The notes: generated from the letters alone by a model not told the origin. DNA of 64,000 nt from Isoetes taiwanensis (GCA_021234155.1 JAJEKV010000001.1:23297189-23361188), one strand, 5' to 3'; numbered from the stretch's first letter, positions 1-11,760 are shown. Program-made: numbers and translations.

Positions 1-1250
1 AGCTCGACTTAAAAAACCAAAGTAAAACGCTTATAGACACATAGGCTGTCACAAACCGAATGTAGAACAGAGGTTTGCAGGTTCGCAAGTTTTTATCCCA
101 AAACTCCTCTCCAATCGATCACCCCAACAACTCATGCAATTTGAGACCCAAAAACCAACACTTATATTAGGATCTTGAATTGAATAGTTTTGTCTCAGGC
201 CATTGACGATGTTTAAGACATCGAGCAGAATGCTTGTTTATGATGTCAGAGTAATCGGGCATTCTGCTATAGCTAATTTCTGAGCAAGGTGTAGAGTGCA
301 GCCTGGAAATGAGACTCATTATGGGTTTTCTTGCCAAAGCTTACATAACTGTGCTAGAGGCTGACCTTTATCCAGTCTGGGACTAATCACAGCTCAAGAA
401 CAATGGTTTCCGACCCTTTTTTGCTTGGTCTAGCTCGATCTTTTTATCGAATTTCTTACTTTCTTCGCCAGCTGAGGGTTTTAATCTAGATGATTTTTGA
501 ATTAGATTGATCCACATAGGGAGCCATAAGCACAGTCGTAAATTTTAGGGCCCGCCAGAGTACGAGCCTTTCAACAAGCTGGCTATAGCCATTCACTATA
601 ACCTCCAGTTTGCATAATTCCGAGATCTGACTTAATCCAAAGCAGGCAGTGCGTAAGGAATACAAAAACCACAATTGGAAAAAAGGCATGCTAAAATATA
701 CTATGCAACAATTTGCATCCTTTACAACGGGATAAATGCTAGCAGTTTATCTACAACAGCCAGGAACTAGGTAAGCTCACCACAATCAAGCTGCTAAGGA
801 TGTTCAAACCATTTGCTTGTTAAGGATACGCCATGAACCCATTACAATTTGATGAATATTCACCTTGTAATTATATCCTTTGCAATTTCAGTCAAATAGA
901 AGCTACCTTGAAAAGCTTCAATAACACAAGGAAATTTTTTTGATATCGTTTAAGGGAGTTTGTTAGCACTAGAATAACGTCATTTGTCATGGCCAGACCA
1001 TGGACAATGTCGTGTGACTCTACATGTCCATTTAAATATTTAGTAGTAACCATTTGACAGACTTGTTATTTGACCAATGCCATCATCAATTACCAGCATT
1101 AAGAGGATTATAGTACATAATAGATAGATGCAGATGCCACAAATCGACTGTTAAAAATGCAAAAAAAAATGAATGCCTTATCATGTCCAGGGCATTCTAG
1201 CCTCACAAAACAAATGTTCACATCGACCTTAAGCCTAACCTTGAGACTCT
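1..1250. other. No gene recognised
   Basis: I see no conserved coding region, RNA gene or repeat structure in this AT-rich stretch. Short open frames here have no recognisable motif. Confidence 0.5.
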
Positions 1251-1262
1251 AGATGCGCTGGA

Positions 1263-1880
1263 GTAAGGATTAGAGCTTCAGCTCAAGGATCCAGAGGAAG
1301 ATGAAGCAAGAGATGCTGCTGTGAGAGAAAAGGCTCATTGGTATGAGCATGCAAATAAAGAAAGTTCGAAAGTGCTCTTTAGGCTGGCTGGAAACAGACT
1401 GATCAGCAATGGAATAACATTAGTTATGGATGCCAATCTTTATTGAATATTTCTTCCAAGAGTACGAGAAACGTTTTGCTGAAAAGCCTTTGTCTAGTAC
1501 CTATGCAGCGGACCTTCAGCAGTTCCTACCGGCCCTTCAACCAGAAATCTCAGAAGAGGATAATAGTGCCCTTCTTAGGAACATTACGTTTGATGAGGTT
1601 CATAGAACTCTGAAATCCATGCCGCATGAGAAAACACCAAGCCCTGACGGTTTTCCACCGGAATTCCTCCTTTTGGCACAAGCTCAAGGAATATATGCTG
1701 CTAGCAATCAAGGGTGTTTGGGCGGGAAAAGTACTGCACCCGAGCCTCATTGCTGTCTTCGTTGCCTTAGTTCTACAGGTGGAGAGGCCCTAATCCATAT
1801 TAGAATGGAGGCCCATAGCTCCGACAGGAACAATATACAAAATACTAGCTAAGCAGTTGGCATTCAAATTAATAAACTAG
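1263..1880 (+). pseudogene. Degraded LINE reverse-transcriptase fragment
   Basis: A non-LTR retrotransposon remnant spread over three reading frames. About 1273-1435 encodes the linker between endonuclease and reverse transcriptase (KAHWYEHANKESSKVLF, then a run ending in a stop at 1444). The frame then shifts, and about 1430-1700 encodes the finger region with ITFDEVHRTLKSMPHEKTPS followed by PDGFPPEFL, matching the usual 'KAPGPDGF' LINE motif. A second shift leads to WRPIAPTGTIYKILAKQLA from 1806, the RT block normally read as WRPISLLN-YKI. The palm with the YxDD site is missing. Two frameshifts and a stop make it non-functional. It is plus-strand and not the same family as the two LINEs further right. 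The family match is by motif only. Confidence 0.8.
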
Positions 1881-2141
1881 TGTGCAAAGTGAGAACCAGC
1901 CGAGAATTCAAAATACATGATGACAAAAAATAGTGCCATCTTCTCCATGGCTAATAAATATTCTTAAATACCACCTGGCAGACTCTTGCGCAGTAAATTA
2001 CTTATTCAACGTTTCAACCAGTGCGTGCCATCGTGGACGCTCTTCCTCAAATATATAGGTCAAGGGTGCCACAAGCACACCACTTCCAGACATCTGGGAA
2101 GGTTTTAGAAATAAGGATTTCAGAGATAAAGGAACTGATTA

Positions 2142-3105
2142 TTATAATTCACAAACAACCAACATATGGCTTACCCCTCTTGGTTTCTTCACAGAACTGT
2201 ATAAATCTTTCTTATTTACACAAATTAATATTGTAGAATAATTGACTTTAAGACTATCCTCTTGACTATCAGTCAGACCCTGCATGATGTAACTTCAAGG
2301 TTGTTAAAACATCTTTGACCCTCCATGATTGTGCCCCTTTATAGCGATAGCTTTTACCTGTAAACCGGAAACTTGTGAACTCTTCAACACTCGCAAAGCG
2401 ACATCTTTAGCAGAGTCACCCCGCATGTTAGCTGTCACCTACATGGCATCCAAAACCAGTGATGAGAATAGTAAAATAGAAAGCCACAGATTTTGGAAAA
2501 AAATTAGCCAATACTCTCATTGATAGTTATATAAAGTAATTGAACTCTCTACCAATAATTGATTCCTAGCTCTAAGATATGTATCCAGACGTTCAAGCAT
2601 TTCATGGACAACCTCCAAGGCTCCTGGGCGCTCCAATGGTGCTTTCCTACTAGCAATTAGAACACCCTGAAATATTAAGATGCTGGCCTTCAGTTTAAAA
2701 AGAGATTACAACATATTTTCCAGAAGTAAAAGCTTACCTAACTAGACATAACTTTGTCACCTTCTATTTCCTTAAGAGTATTTTCGTGAAGTGTTGTTCC
2801 ACTGCTAACAAGGTCCAAAATGGCATCTGCAGTACCCATCTGTCATAAATAGAACACCATCAATGAAATATGCAAATCCTTCATAACTGAGAAAGTTTGG
2901 GGCTATTAGTTCATCTGTAAGTGCTTTGGTAAAGCCGAGCTTTTAGTTTGGGGCCACGGTATCATATAGAAATGTAGTTTACAGAATAAGAGCTTATTAA
3001 AAACAAAACTGGGAACTACAATATACAGAAAGATAATGAGAATTAACATACCTCAACCATCTCGACCTGTCCGCATCCTTCAAAAACTTGAGACAACACC
3101 ATCTA
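2142..3105 (-). pseudogene. HISN1: ATP phosphoribosyltransferase (HISN1/HisG-type) gene fragment
   Basis: Five minus-strand exon-like blocks with GT-AG borders fit plant ATP phosphoribosyltransferase, the first enzyme of histidine synthesis in plastids. Blocks: about 3105-3052 (ends VEMVE); 2839-2738 (contains DLVSSGTTL and NTLKEIEG, the PRPP-binding loop region); 2666-2553 (GVLIASRKAPLERPGALE); 2438-2358 (VTANMRGDSAKDVALRVL); 2279 to a stop at 2142 (VNYSTILICVNKKDLYSSV, from the C-terminal regulatory domain). The 102-, 114- and 81-nt blocks are whole numbers of codons and splice in phase. The last codon of the 2738 block is TAG where the family has CAG (Gln), and the final block diverges after KKPRG. 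N-terminal catalytic exons are absent. I call it a truncated, probably dead gene fragment; the family identity is strong. Confidence 0.85.
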
Positions 3106-3631
3106 GTGAGGTGGATGGTGCGCACCAATTAAATATACTGCAGCGCCCATTAGATGTAAGATGGCCACTAAAAATCTTCTAAAGTTATGCCCTGCAATGT
3201 AATCATGGTAATCTTCTCCAGCATAGGCTACATTCATGCCATCCTATTTCTGACCTTCATGTTCCAGCAGAAAGACCAAATAGACATTACAATATATAAT
3301 CTCTCATTCTCATTCATAAGGAAGTTACAATATCGTAAAGTACTAGATTGATCTTATATGATTTTCCTGTGCATGTTTATTCCCATGAAGATTCTGACAG
3401 CAACTCAAATCTGGTTTCTATCTGCTTCTTTCCCTTTTCTCATATGATGGTTCTGGCATGCCATATCACCAACATTTTACGTGTACAAACATAAGCAAGG
3501 AATATGTAACTAAAAAATGGATATGATCAATATGGTTGTCATGCATGGACACTATAGAACATGTGGAACCATGCTTTAGGACTTTTTCATTTTGTGACGA
3601 GTCTTCCAAAGTTGGCCCTTATAATAATCAT
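3106..3631. other. No gene recognised
   Basis: Non-coding, AT-rich stretch between the HISN1-like exons and the augmin-like exon. I see no exon of either gene here and no repeat. Confidence 0.4.
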
Positions 3632-3994
3632 TTAAGTATTAGCACAACCCAATCCTCTTAATATCCTATAAGAACCAATCAAATAAATCCATGAACTTGT
3701 AGGAGGGTGAAATGGCATGTTTCCAACCAAATCATGTACAACGTCTAACTGCCCTGCACGTCCAAGCATATCATCCTCACTCAACAAATTCCCAGCTCCA
3801 TGGACGTGTATATTCCTCCTAATTTTGTCCACTGTTTTCTCGGACTTCACTCGCTCCAGAAGAAATTTCCAAACAGGTAGCATGTTACCTCTGCAGGTCT
3901 TCTTCAGGACTTCAGCTGATGGAAGAGAGCGGTCTGTAGAAGAATATTGAGACGGCGATCTGTAGCCCATTTCCTGCTGAAGCCATTCTAGATA
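3632..3994 (-). pseudogene. AUG5: Augmin subunit 5 (AUG5/HAUS5-like) N-terminal exon fragment
   Basis: A minus-strand block begins after an AG at 3995-3996 with YLEWLQQEMGY and runs through KKTCRGNMLPVWKFLLERVK and SEKTVDKIRRNIHVHG. From memory, this matches the conserved N-terminus of plant augmin subunit 5, which brings gamma-tubulin to existing spindle and cortical microtubules. Clear homology covers about 65 residues (3994 to about 3790); the rest of the open frame to 3632 has no resemblance I know. No further AUG5 exon lies downstream; the HISN1-like exons on the same strand come next. The start codon exon is absent. It is therefore an isolated exon. Identity rests on remembered motif order, so a search is needed to confirm it. 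Confidence 0.7.
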
Positions 3995-4207
3995 CTAAAT
4001 CCCACACTCTTATGCCTGGTTGCCCAGGGCAGGCCTCTCCGGTTAGCCAGTTTCAAGAGTGGCTGCCCAACAACGAAAACGACCGAGCATTTACAGCCAA
4101 TAAGGGGTTTTTAGCAGTCATAGGCATATTTCAAGCATATACTGGCATATACCTATAATATGCCACAAACCCACATAAACAAGGGTTTGCCCCCTTAGGG
4201 GCAACCC
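3995..4207. other. Junction sequence before Gypsy1
   Basis: No gene. It contains a GC-rich palindromic stretch around 4188-4206 (TTGCCCCCTTAGGGGCAA). The Gypsy1 long repeat starts immediately afterwards. Confidence 0.35.
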
Positions 4208-5082
4208 AAAAAGAGGAAGGGCTATGACGTTTTTCTACGGCTCACAAATCCAGCCTTACAGAAAACCTGTTTTCACCGCTTCTTCACCAAATTTTGCCTT
4301 GAATCATGCCTCACCGATCTCCAGAGAATACTCGTGGCACCCATCTGAACCTTGCTTCACCGCTTTCCACAATATCCCCGTGGCAGAGATCCCAACCTAA
4401 TAGGAGAAATAGAAGGAGGCAGGAATTACAAAAGGGAGCAGGAAGAAGAAAAAAGAGTCGGCTTTTCCACAAGCAGATCAAGATATTCACTTTGATCACT
4501 TTTATACAGGTCCATTGTGTTAGTTCATTTGTATCGTTTTGTCCATAGCAGTGATTTGATGGCAGAATTTCATACTATCCACATTCATATATGACAGCAA
4601 CTTTATGACAGAATTGGTGCAAGCTTTGGCAACAAATGTTTGCATGGCTTCCATATTCAGATTGCTTGAATGAATGACATGAAGTGAAGCTTTTACAGAA
4701 ATGACTGAAAACAGAACTTTGTGCAAGCATCTTCTGAGAACTCAGGTTTGTTAGACATGAATGTGGTGAAGTTTAATTTTCACAGGAAAAACTGAATGCA
4801 GGAGTTAATGTAAGCTTCTCAGGCAGATATATTAACATAGAACAGGGTTGCTTGAATGAACATGGTTCAGTGATGCTCATACATGGAAGAATGACAGCAA
4901 AATTTTATGCAAGCTTCTATTGCAAATATTTTGAGGCTCCAAACCACAGGTTAGCTTGAGCAAACAGTAGTGAAGTTTGGATCAGAAAGAACGGAATGAT
5001 TTAAATGTTACATTAGTGAGAAAAAGAAAGATATTGCTGGAAAAGTCATATCAGTTCAGAGGCTGCAGCAACTATTATGAAT
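4208..5082 (+). repeat. Gypsy1 left long terminal repeat (main shared part)
   Basis: This block repeats at 17939-18825. Differences include TATGACG versus TATTATGACG near the start and a 9-bp indel in an A-rich stretch near 18755. On the right side of this copy the LTR appears to continue past 5082 into U5-like sequence (to about 5190), which is lost from the other copy. Both copies contain an 80-codon Arg-rich open frame (4306 and 18040) that I do not regard as a gene. Confidence 0.8.
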
Positions 5083-5390
5083 TCAGGAACCTTATTGAGA
5101 GATCAAGATCTCTTTTGTATCATGTGATTCATGTGATGTAACTTGCCTTGTCCTTGAATATAAGAAAATTGATTGCGTGTCCAATTTATTGGTACTTGGT
5201 GTGATATTTAGGCTGTTAAGTTTGTCAAATTCGGGCTGTTAATAACGGAAGGATCTAAGGAGTGATTCCCCTAAGGAATTTGGAGGTCCATAACTCACAA
5301 AACAGTTGGTCTTCCTGCCAGGGGAGGTCAACAGCTTGGAGGTCCTACCGGGATCTTCATAATACCTGGCAAGAGTAAGTGTAATTGCCA

Positions 5391-6660
5391 ATGGGTCCCA
5401 AAAGATCTGGAGATATTGGAGATTGTGCTGCACCATCAACACCAATCTCCACATCAATGCCTGCTCCCAGTATGTCACAAATGGCAGCAGCCACTACACT
5501 TCTTGGAGTATCACCTCCTCTTAATCATGCACAACCTTATCAGATTGAAGTGATATTGCCTATATCTCCGCCACTTTTTGATGGTTCCTCAAATCCCTTG
5601 GAGTATTTGCTGCAATTTGAAGAATATTACGCCGAGTATGGACGAAAGAAAGGTGAAAAGGTGGATGTCTTTGGAACATGCATGAGAGGAGAAGCTAGAA
5701 CTTGGTTCCAATATCAAGCATCCTGTACCCCTCACATATGGGAGACCTTAAGTCAAAGTTTTGTAGAGAGATTTGGAGTAGCAAGTTCTCAAGGTGAATT
5801 GGTTCAAGAACTTCATACATTTCGTCTGAAAAAAGGTGAAAGTGTTCCAGCTTATGTCGAAAGGTTCAATGCATATGTTTTAAGGTGCAAAAAACAAGGC
5901 GTGGAAACTCCTACCTTGCATGTGGTGCAATTTTTCATCTTGGGCCTCAAGCCATTACATAAAGTATACCGCAAGATGTGCAAGTTGCAGAATACAGGGG
6001 CATTGGACTCTATCCAAAAGGCTTTTTTTAAGGCCGTGGAGATCTCAAAACTCATGCAATCTCTACCGGATGAAGATCACGGACCCTCACATTTTTATCC
6101 AGATTGGGAGCAGGAACCAGATTTTGTTCAACCATGTTATACTATCCAAAAGGACAAAAGGGTCAAATTTGAAGATGAAATTCGAGCTGAGGTTTCTAAA
6201 GCTACTGATAGGCTAGAATCTGGCATGCAAACATTAATGGAAGTTTCCAAGCAACTCGCGGAGGTTATGAAGATACAGCAGCAAGCAACACAAGTAAGTA
6301 CTTGCAATTTTTGTAAGAGATATGGTCACAATGAGGATAATTGTTACGGGAGGCCGTGTCCAAAATGCATGAAAAGAGGCCACTATGGGAAGAAATGTCC
6401 AATCTGCCTTTTTTGCAAAGAGGTGGGCCACACTGAACTTAGATGCAGTGTAAACGAATATATGATGAAGCAAGAAGCGTCAAGAATGGGTAAGAAATCT
6501 GATCAAACAGGAGGAAGCAGTGCTTCTATGTGTTTCTTAGAGCTGCAAGGTGAAGAAAAGGAGGATGTATTGGCTGTCCATACTCGTTCGCAACACCACG
6601 GTTTATCCAATAGAATCCCTATGGATTTATCTCCTGTAGATAAGGCTGCAGGTCCAAGTA
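5391..6660 (+). pseudogene. gag: Gypsy1 gag (capsid and nucleocapsid)
   Basis: The first in-frame ATG is at 5391 (MGPKRSGDIG). The capsid-like region (about 5560-6060) contains PLFDGSSNPLEYLLQFEEYY and GEARTWFQYQ, the usual retrotransposon gag pattern. Three Cys-His zinc knuckles follow at about 6303-6445: CNFCKRYGHNEDNC, CPKCMKRGHYGKKC and CLFCKEVGHTELRC. Three tandem knuckles are more than the one or two usually seen. Gag would form the cytoplasmic virus-like particle and package the element RNA. This part of the frame is open and continues without a stop into protease, so gag-pol is a single frame here. Confidence 0.85.
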
Positions 6661-7800
6661 CAAGAAGTAGCCCTAATGAGTTGGAATCACTAATGAAAGC
6701 ATCAAAGTTGACATTGGATATCTATATCTTGCTAAAGATTGCGCCTACTTACAGGGAATACTTGTTTAAGATGTTTGAGCATGAAAATTTAGTGCAGGAC
6801 ACCTCTACTAACCTTGTGATTCCTCAAGAGGAAGTGGATCCTGGGATATTTTCGTCAGAAGCTACCATTGGAGATAGCTTTTTAAGCAATGTGATTTTGG
6901 ATGGTGGATTCGGTCTCAATGTTATGCCATATCACATAATGCAGCAATTGGGACTTCATATTGATAAACGCACGTCTTTAATTCTGAAAAACTTTACCAA
7001 TGGGAAAGTGAGTCCCATAGGAATGGTCACTAAGGTGCCTGTCAACATTCAAGGTATTACAGTAACTACAAACTTTCTAGTGGTCTCTTTTGGACATCCA
7101 GGTAGTGATCCCGATACCTATGATCTCTTGCTTGGGAGAGTTTGGTTGAAAACCGTGGATGCTAGACCTTTATGGTCTCAAGGCATGTGTACTATTTCCG
7201 ATGGGGTCAAAACTGTTACATTATACAATAAGGAGGGTAATAAAACTGTCGTTCCGAAGGAGACATTAACAATTCATGCCGAGGATTATTTACAGCCTAA
7301 GGCTTGTGGGATTTACACCATTGGGAGGCTGATGGCGGACTGCGATTGTCCAGATAAGGGTACGAATAAAACAAAAGCTAGTTTATGGTTTGATGGAGGA
7401 ATATCACGAAGGGCGAATATGGCAGTGGCTGGGATTGTGATTAAGGATAGTGATGGACTAATAATTGCACAGGCCAGCAAAATGTTACCAGGAATTACTT
7501 CCAATGCAGCCGAGTATGAGGCACTTTTGTTGGGATTGGAGGAAGCAAAAAAAGCACATGTTAGTGAGCTTAAGATCTTTGGGGACTCGCAGCTGGTTTG
7601 CAAGCAAATATTAGGGGAATATCAAACAAGAGATATTGGGATGGCTAGATATAGGAACCAAGTTCTCAACGCCCTCGAATGCTTCAGTGTCTGGAAACTT
7701 AATCATGTAGCTAGATCGCAAAATTATGAGGCTGATGCAGTATGTCGGAAAGCTTTGTTGCAGCATTTAACTGAAGGTGCAATTAGAGAGGACGAAGTTA
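6661..7800 (+). pseudogene. Gypsy1 protease and extra (archaeal-type) RNase H
   Basis: The same open frame as gag. The protease core is VILDGGFGLNVM (about 6894-6930), with DGG in place of the usual D-S/T-G, as in Athila/Tat-type elements. It is followed from about 7384 by a complete type-I RNase H: FDGGISRRANMAVAG (first Asp), NAAEYEALLLGLEEA (Glu), FGDSQLV (second Asp) and NYEADAV (last Asp). All four catalytic acids are present. This domain lies before reverse transcriptase. In the plant Tat lineage, as I know it, the additional RNase H lies after RT and before integrase, so the order here is unusual. RNase H would remove RNA from the RNA:DNA hybrid during reverse transcription. Confidence 0.85.
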
Positions 7801-7899
7801 GTGAGAAATGGTTGCAAGGATTGCATCCCATATTGACCATTGATGTAGCCAAAGAAAAGGAAGTGCAAGAGCTCGTTATTGTTAAGGGTGAAGAAAAAC

Positions 7900-9335
7900 G
7901 AACAATTACAGTTGGTATACAGCTTAATGAAAGCGAGCTCACGTATTTGCAAGGTTTATTTCAAGAGATGAATGATATATTTGCTTGGGACTATGGAGAA
8001 TTGAAGGGCATACCTAAAGACATATGTGAATTGGAAATTAAGTTAAAATCAGGGTCCAAGCCAGTTATTCAAAAGCTTAGGCGAATAAACCCAGCCCTAA
8101 TGGAACTCATTGAGAAGGAATTGCAGAAAATGTTAAGGGCTGATCTGATTTTTGAGTGCAGAAATCCATCTTGGGTCTCATGCATAGTACCCGTACTAAA
8201 AAAAAAAGGCTCCCTTAGGATTTGTGTGGATTATCAGGAATTGAACAAAGCTACTGTAAGGGATTTCTTCCCTTTGCCCTTCATACAGGATGTTTTATAT
8301 GCAGTAGCTGTCCAAAAGAATTCTATTCCTTTTTGGACGGCTTCTCGGGATTCAATCAAGTCGCCATTAAGGAGGAAGATCAAGATAAAACCGCATTCAT
8401 CACTCCTTGGGGCACTTTCGCTATGAGACGGATGCCCTTTGGGCTTACTAATGCTCCTTCCACGTTTCAAAGGGCCGGCCTTTAAGGCAATGCCATCAGA
8501 TTTGTTTAAAGTTTTTCTTGGTGACCTTTGTTTGGCAGCAAGTCGAGAACAACACTTGGAACTAATTGGCAAACTATGTAAATTGTGCCAGCAATCAGGG
8601 ATATGCTTGAATCCGAGAAAATGCCTCTTTGTGGTCACTAGAGGGACGTTATTGGGCCACACAATTTCTGGCGCAGGGATTGAAGTTTCTGAGGACAAGA
8701 TTTTGGCTTTGAAGCAATTACCACCGCCAAGAAATCTTAAGGAGGTAAAAAGGTTGATGGTAAGTTTCCTTAGAGTTTATGTGCCTAATTTTTCACATGT
8801 TATGAGCCCAATTGCCAAGTTAACGAGAATTGGTAACATACCCAAAGGCATGAGCAAGACGGCAGCAATCAACTGGACTCCTCAATGCCAAGAAGCATTT
8901 GAACATGTGATTGGAATTTTAAGCTTGCCTCATAATCTAGTGAGTCCAAAGTCAGGTGTGCCCTTTGAAATTTTTGTTACAGTAACTAAAGAAGCCACTG
9001 GAATTGCCATCACCCAAGAAAGGAAGGTTATTGGTTATGCAGGTAAACAGTGGTCAGAAATCGAAGAACGATATCCTAAGCTGGAGAGATATGCTTCTGC
9101 ATTGGTATGCTTGATTGATAAACATGGATATATGTTGCAAGGTCACAAAATAGTGGTTCACATGAAACATAATCCCCTTCCTTTGCTCTACGGCAGAAAC
9201 GTGAAAAAAGTTAAATGGCATAAATGGGCAGTCAAGTTGCAGGAATATGATTTGCATGTTCAAACTATAACTAGAGTGACGGATCCTAGCTCCTACCTGC
9301 CCCATGCATTTTTTGAACATGAGGAACCAGATGAG
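7900..9335 (+). pseudogene. pol: Gypsy1 reverse transcriptase and decayed own RNase H
   Basis: RT begins near LFQEMNDIFAWDYGELKGI (about 7950) and includes CVDYQELNKATVRDFFPLP. A frameshift around 8310-8335 moves the reading to the frame with FLDGFSGFNQ (motif A, catalytic Asp kept) and MPFGLTNAPSTFQR. A second shift near 8475 moves to a third frame with the active-site motif. That motif reads FLGD at 8514-8525 instead of F/Y-x-D-D, so the first of the paired aspartates is Gly. The RT-linked RNase H (about 8960-9300) keeps only traces such as GHKIVVHMKHNPLP, with the TDH-type site gone. The enzyme would be inactive. The extra RNase H upstream may have relaxed selection on this one. Confidence 0.85.
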
Positions 9336-9379
9336 CAGATCGAGAATAAGGTGGAGAAGCAAGTTTCATTGCAACTTGA

Positions 9380-10539
9380 GCAAATGTTTATTGCTGTAAG
9401 CACTTCTTGGATGACGCCTATCATTAAATACCTTGTTACACAAGAACTCCCATCTGGAGTGTTTGGGGCAGCAGCAAGAAAGTTCAAGTTGGATTGCCTC
9501 AATTTTGTAATGGTAGGGGAATTCCTTTGTAGGATTAATAGGGATGGCATTCTATTGAGGTGTATTGATGAAGGAGAGCAAGTTGAGGTGCTCAGTGAAT
9601 GTCATGGGGGCATTTGTGGAGGGCATTTTGCCACAGATACCACCGCAAAAAAAATACTATGGGCAGGATATTATTGGCCTTCTATGTTTGGGGATTGCCA
9701 TGAGTATATCAAAAGGTGTCACAAGTGTCAAATATTCGGTAAGAAAAGGCTGCTAGCTTCACCTCTTACTCTAATATTATCTCCAGCCCCTTTTGAAGTT
9801 TGGGGATTAGATTTTATAGGGCCTGTCAATCTGCCTTCAAGTAACCAACATGAGTATATAATTGTGGCTACTGATCTCTTTACTAAATGGTCCGAAGCCA
9901 TGCCTCTCAGAGAGGCCAATGCAGTTACAACAGCCAAATTCATCTTTTCCGAAATATGTTGTAGGTTTGGTGTACCAAAGAAGTTGCTCACGGATCGTGG
10001 ATCTCCATTCATAAATGATACTATTCAGGAGCTTAGAACACGGTTAAAACTTAAGCATGTGAAGTGTAGTGCGTATTATCCTCAGGGGAATGGTCAGGCA
10101 GAGTCTACCAATAAGGTACTTAAGTCTATTCTTAAAAAAATGATAAATGCATCTAAGAGGAATTGGCACTTGATGTTGTCCAATGCACTTTGGGCGTATA
10201 GGACTACTGTTAAAGCTGCCAGAGGATTCACTCCATATGAATTGGTATATGGAGTAGAAGCTATACTACCTATAGATATGATTGTGCCTACCCTTAAAGT
10301 GCCTTGAGGTACCACATAAGGATGCCATTGAAGAAAGACTAATTCAATTACTGAAACTGGAAGGGGATAGGCAGCAGGCCGAACAAGCAAATTGGCATAG
10401 AAAGGCTAAGAATATAGCAGCACAAGCAAGAAAGCAAAGGTTTCAAGGCAACTTTAAGATTGGAGACTTGGTCTTAAAATGGAACACTAGGAAGGAGAAG
10501 GTCGCTATCAAGTTCGATAATCTATGGGAAGGCCCATTC
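9380..10539 (+). pseudogene. Gypsy1 integrase, N-terminal and core part
   Basis: The HHCC zinc finger lies at about 9598-9735 (ECHGGICGGHF, then CHEYIKRCHKCQ). The catalytic core has Asp in GLDFIGP, Asp in LTDRGSPF and Glu in GNGQAESTNK, so the DDE triad is complete. A frameshift near 10300 (stop after TLKVP) moves the reading to the frame starting about 10306, which holds the C-terminal GDLVLKWNTRK and NLWEGPF. The frame is interrupted at 10539 by the copia element and resumes at 15837. Integrase would insert the cDNA into the nuclear genome. Confidence 0.85.
10535..10539. repeat. 5-bp target site duplication (left) of the copia element
   Basis: CATTC directly before the left copia LTR is repeated at 15832-15836 directly after the right LTR. 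It confirms the element ends and shows ordinary integrase-mediated insertion into Gypsy1. Confidence 0.9.
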
Positions 10540-10888
10540 TGATAGAACTAGTGCAAAACCAGCACAAACCCGCAAGATCGACTCAAGAGATAGAATAGAA
10601 GAACAAGAATAACTCTATTGAGAAAAACAATAGGAAATACAATCTCTACTTTTGAGCATTGCATAGTACATAACGTACAATCAATATATACAACCGGTGA
10701 GACTAAGAATAGTAGTCTACCGTTTAACCACCGCCCATTAATTACGGCACTGATTTAGGGTCGGTGCTCAGTGCTGACAAAGTGCTGTCTTCTGTACATT
10801 TCAGCACCTTCTCAGCACCTGTGTGCTAAGTGCTGAACCACTGCTGTTTCAGCACATTATGCTTAGTCAGCATATTTATATTCCAACA
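10540..10888 (-). repeat. Copia 3' LTR
   Basis: Identical in length to 15483-15831 and differing at two positions (CCG/CCA near 10720; GTTTC/GTTTT near 10850). It holds repeated short motifs around CAGCACNTT and AGTGCTGA, which could be enhancer repeats in U3. Confidence 0.95.
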
Positions 10889-10898
10889 CTCTCCCTTA
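10889..10898 (-). other. Copia polypurine tract
   Basis: In element orientation the sequence before the 3' LTR reads TAAGGGAGAG, a typical plus-strand priming polypurine tract directly against the TGTTGG terminus. Confidence 0.8.
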
Positions 10899-10924
10899 AA
10901 TGTTGCTGACTAAGCAGAAGAAAA

Positions 10925-11760
10925 TCAGCTGAAACTAAGGCAATCCTTCTCTCCCTTCAGCTGCAATTTCTTCATGCCCAAGCTCTCCTTCACATTGACA
11001 AACTTAGATCCAACTAATGGTTTGGTAAAGCCATCAGCAAACTGATCCTGTGAGGAGCAATGAACAAGTTGAGAAGATCCCATTTGGATCTGCTCACGGA
11101 CAAAACACAAGTGGGTGTCAAGATGTTTTGTCTTTGGGTGGTACTTAGCATCCTTGGCAAGATGGATGGTACTTGTGTTGTCACACAATATAACAGCCGA
11201 GGATGGAGGTACCTGCAGATTTGTCCACAAATGTTTAAGCCACAACAATTCCTGCATCCCAACACTGAGTGCTTTGAATTCTGCCTCCGTGGTGCTGATT
11301 GACACTGTAGACTGTCTTTTGGACAACCATGTCAGCACGTTAGGCCCTATGAACGTGACCATCCCTGTTGTGGACCTCCTGCTATCATGACAAGCATTAA
11401 GCGTGATCTGCATCAACAAAGACTTTCAGCTGGAAATCGAGGGACCTCGATAAAAGAGACCTTCCCCGTGAACTCCCCTTGGATATGCCCGCCATCTTTT
11501 AGCGACCTTCGGTCCAAGGCGACGCACGGGATTGCTCATGAATCTGCTTTCGGCCTCCCACGGCAAAAGAGATATCGAGTCTAGTGACCGTGAGATATAT
11601 CAACGCCCTACCAAGCCGATAGAGTGTGGGATCACACTCCTCACCATCGAAATCAAGCTCAAGCCTTGTGCTTGGATCAAAAGGACTTGCCCGCGACCTC
11701 CGCAATCTTGCATACGATCTTTGCTTTGTAACATTTCTTTGATATATTTCTGCTGAGAAA
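10925..11760 (-). pseudogene. Copia RNase H and end of reverse transcriptase
   Basis: Frame 11419-10925 contains [36 protein letters not shown] and [13 protein letters not shown], the classic copia RNase H blocks (Glu in AEFKAL; Asp in CDN), and ends with KPLVGSKFV. The segment joining it to RT (11760-11420) is split over two frames ([19 protein letters not shown] lies in 11804-11499) and contains unrelated-looking sequence. Frameshifts here would prevent a working polyprotein. Confidence 0.85.

Noticed and set aside
4306-4548. 80-codon Arg/Gln-rich ORF, also present at 18040-18282
   Set aside because: It lies in both Gypsy1 LTR copies, so its duplication is explained by the LTR, and it has no recognisable domain. 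The substitutions do not show clear coding constraint.
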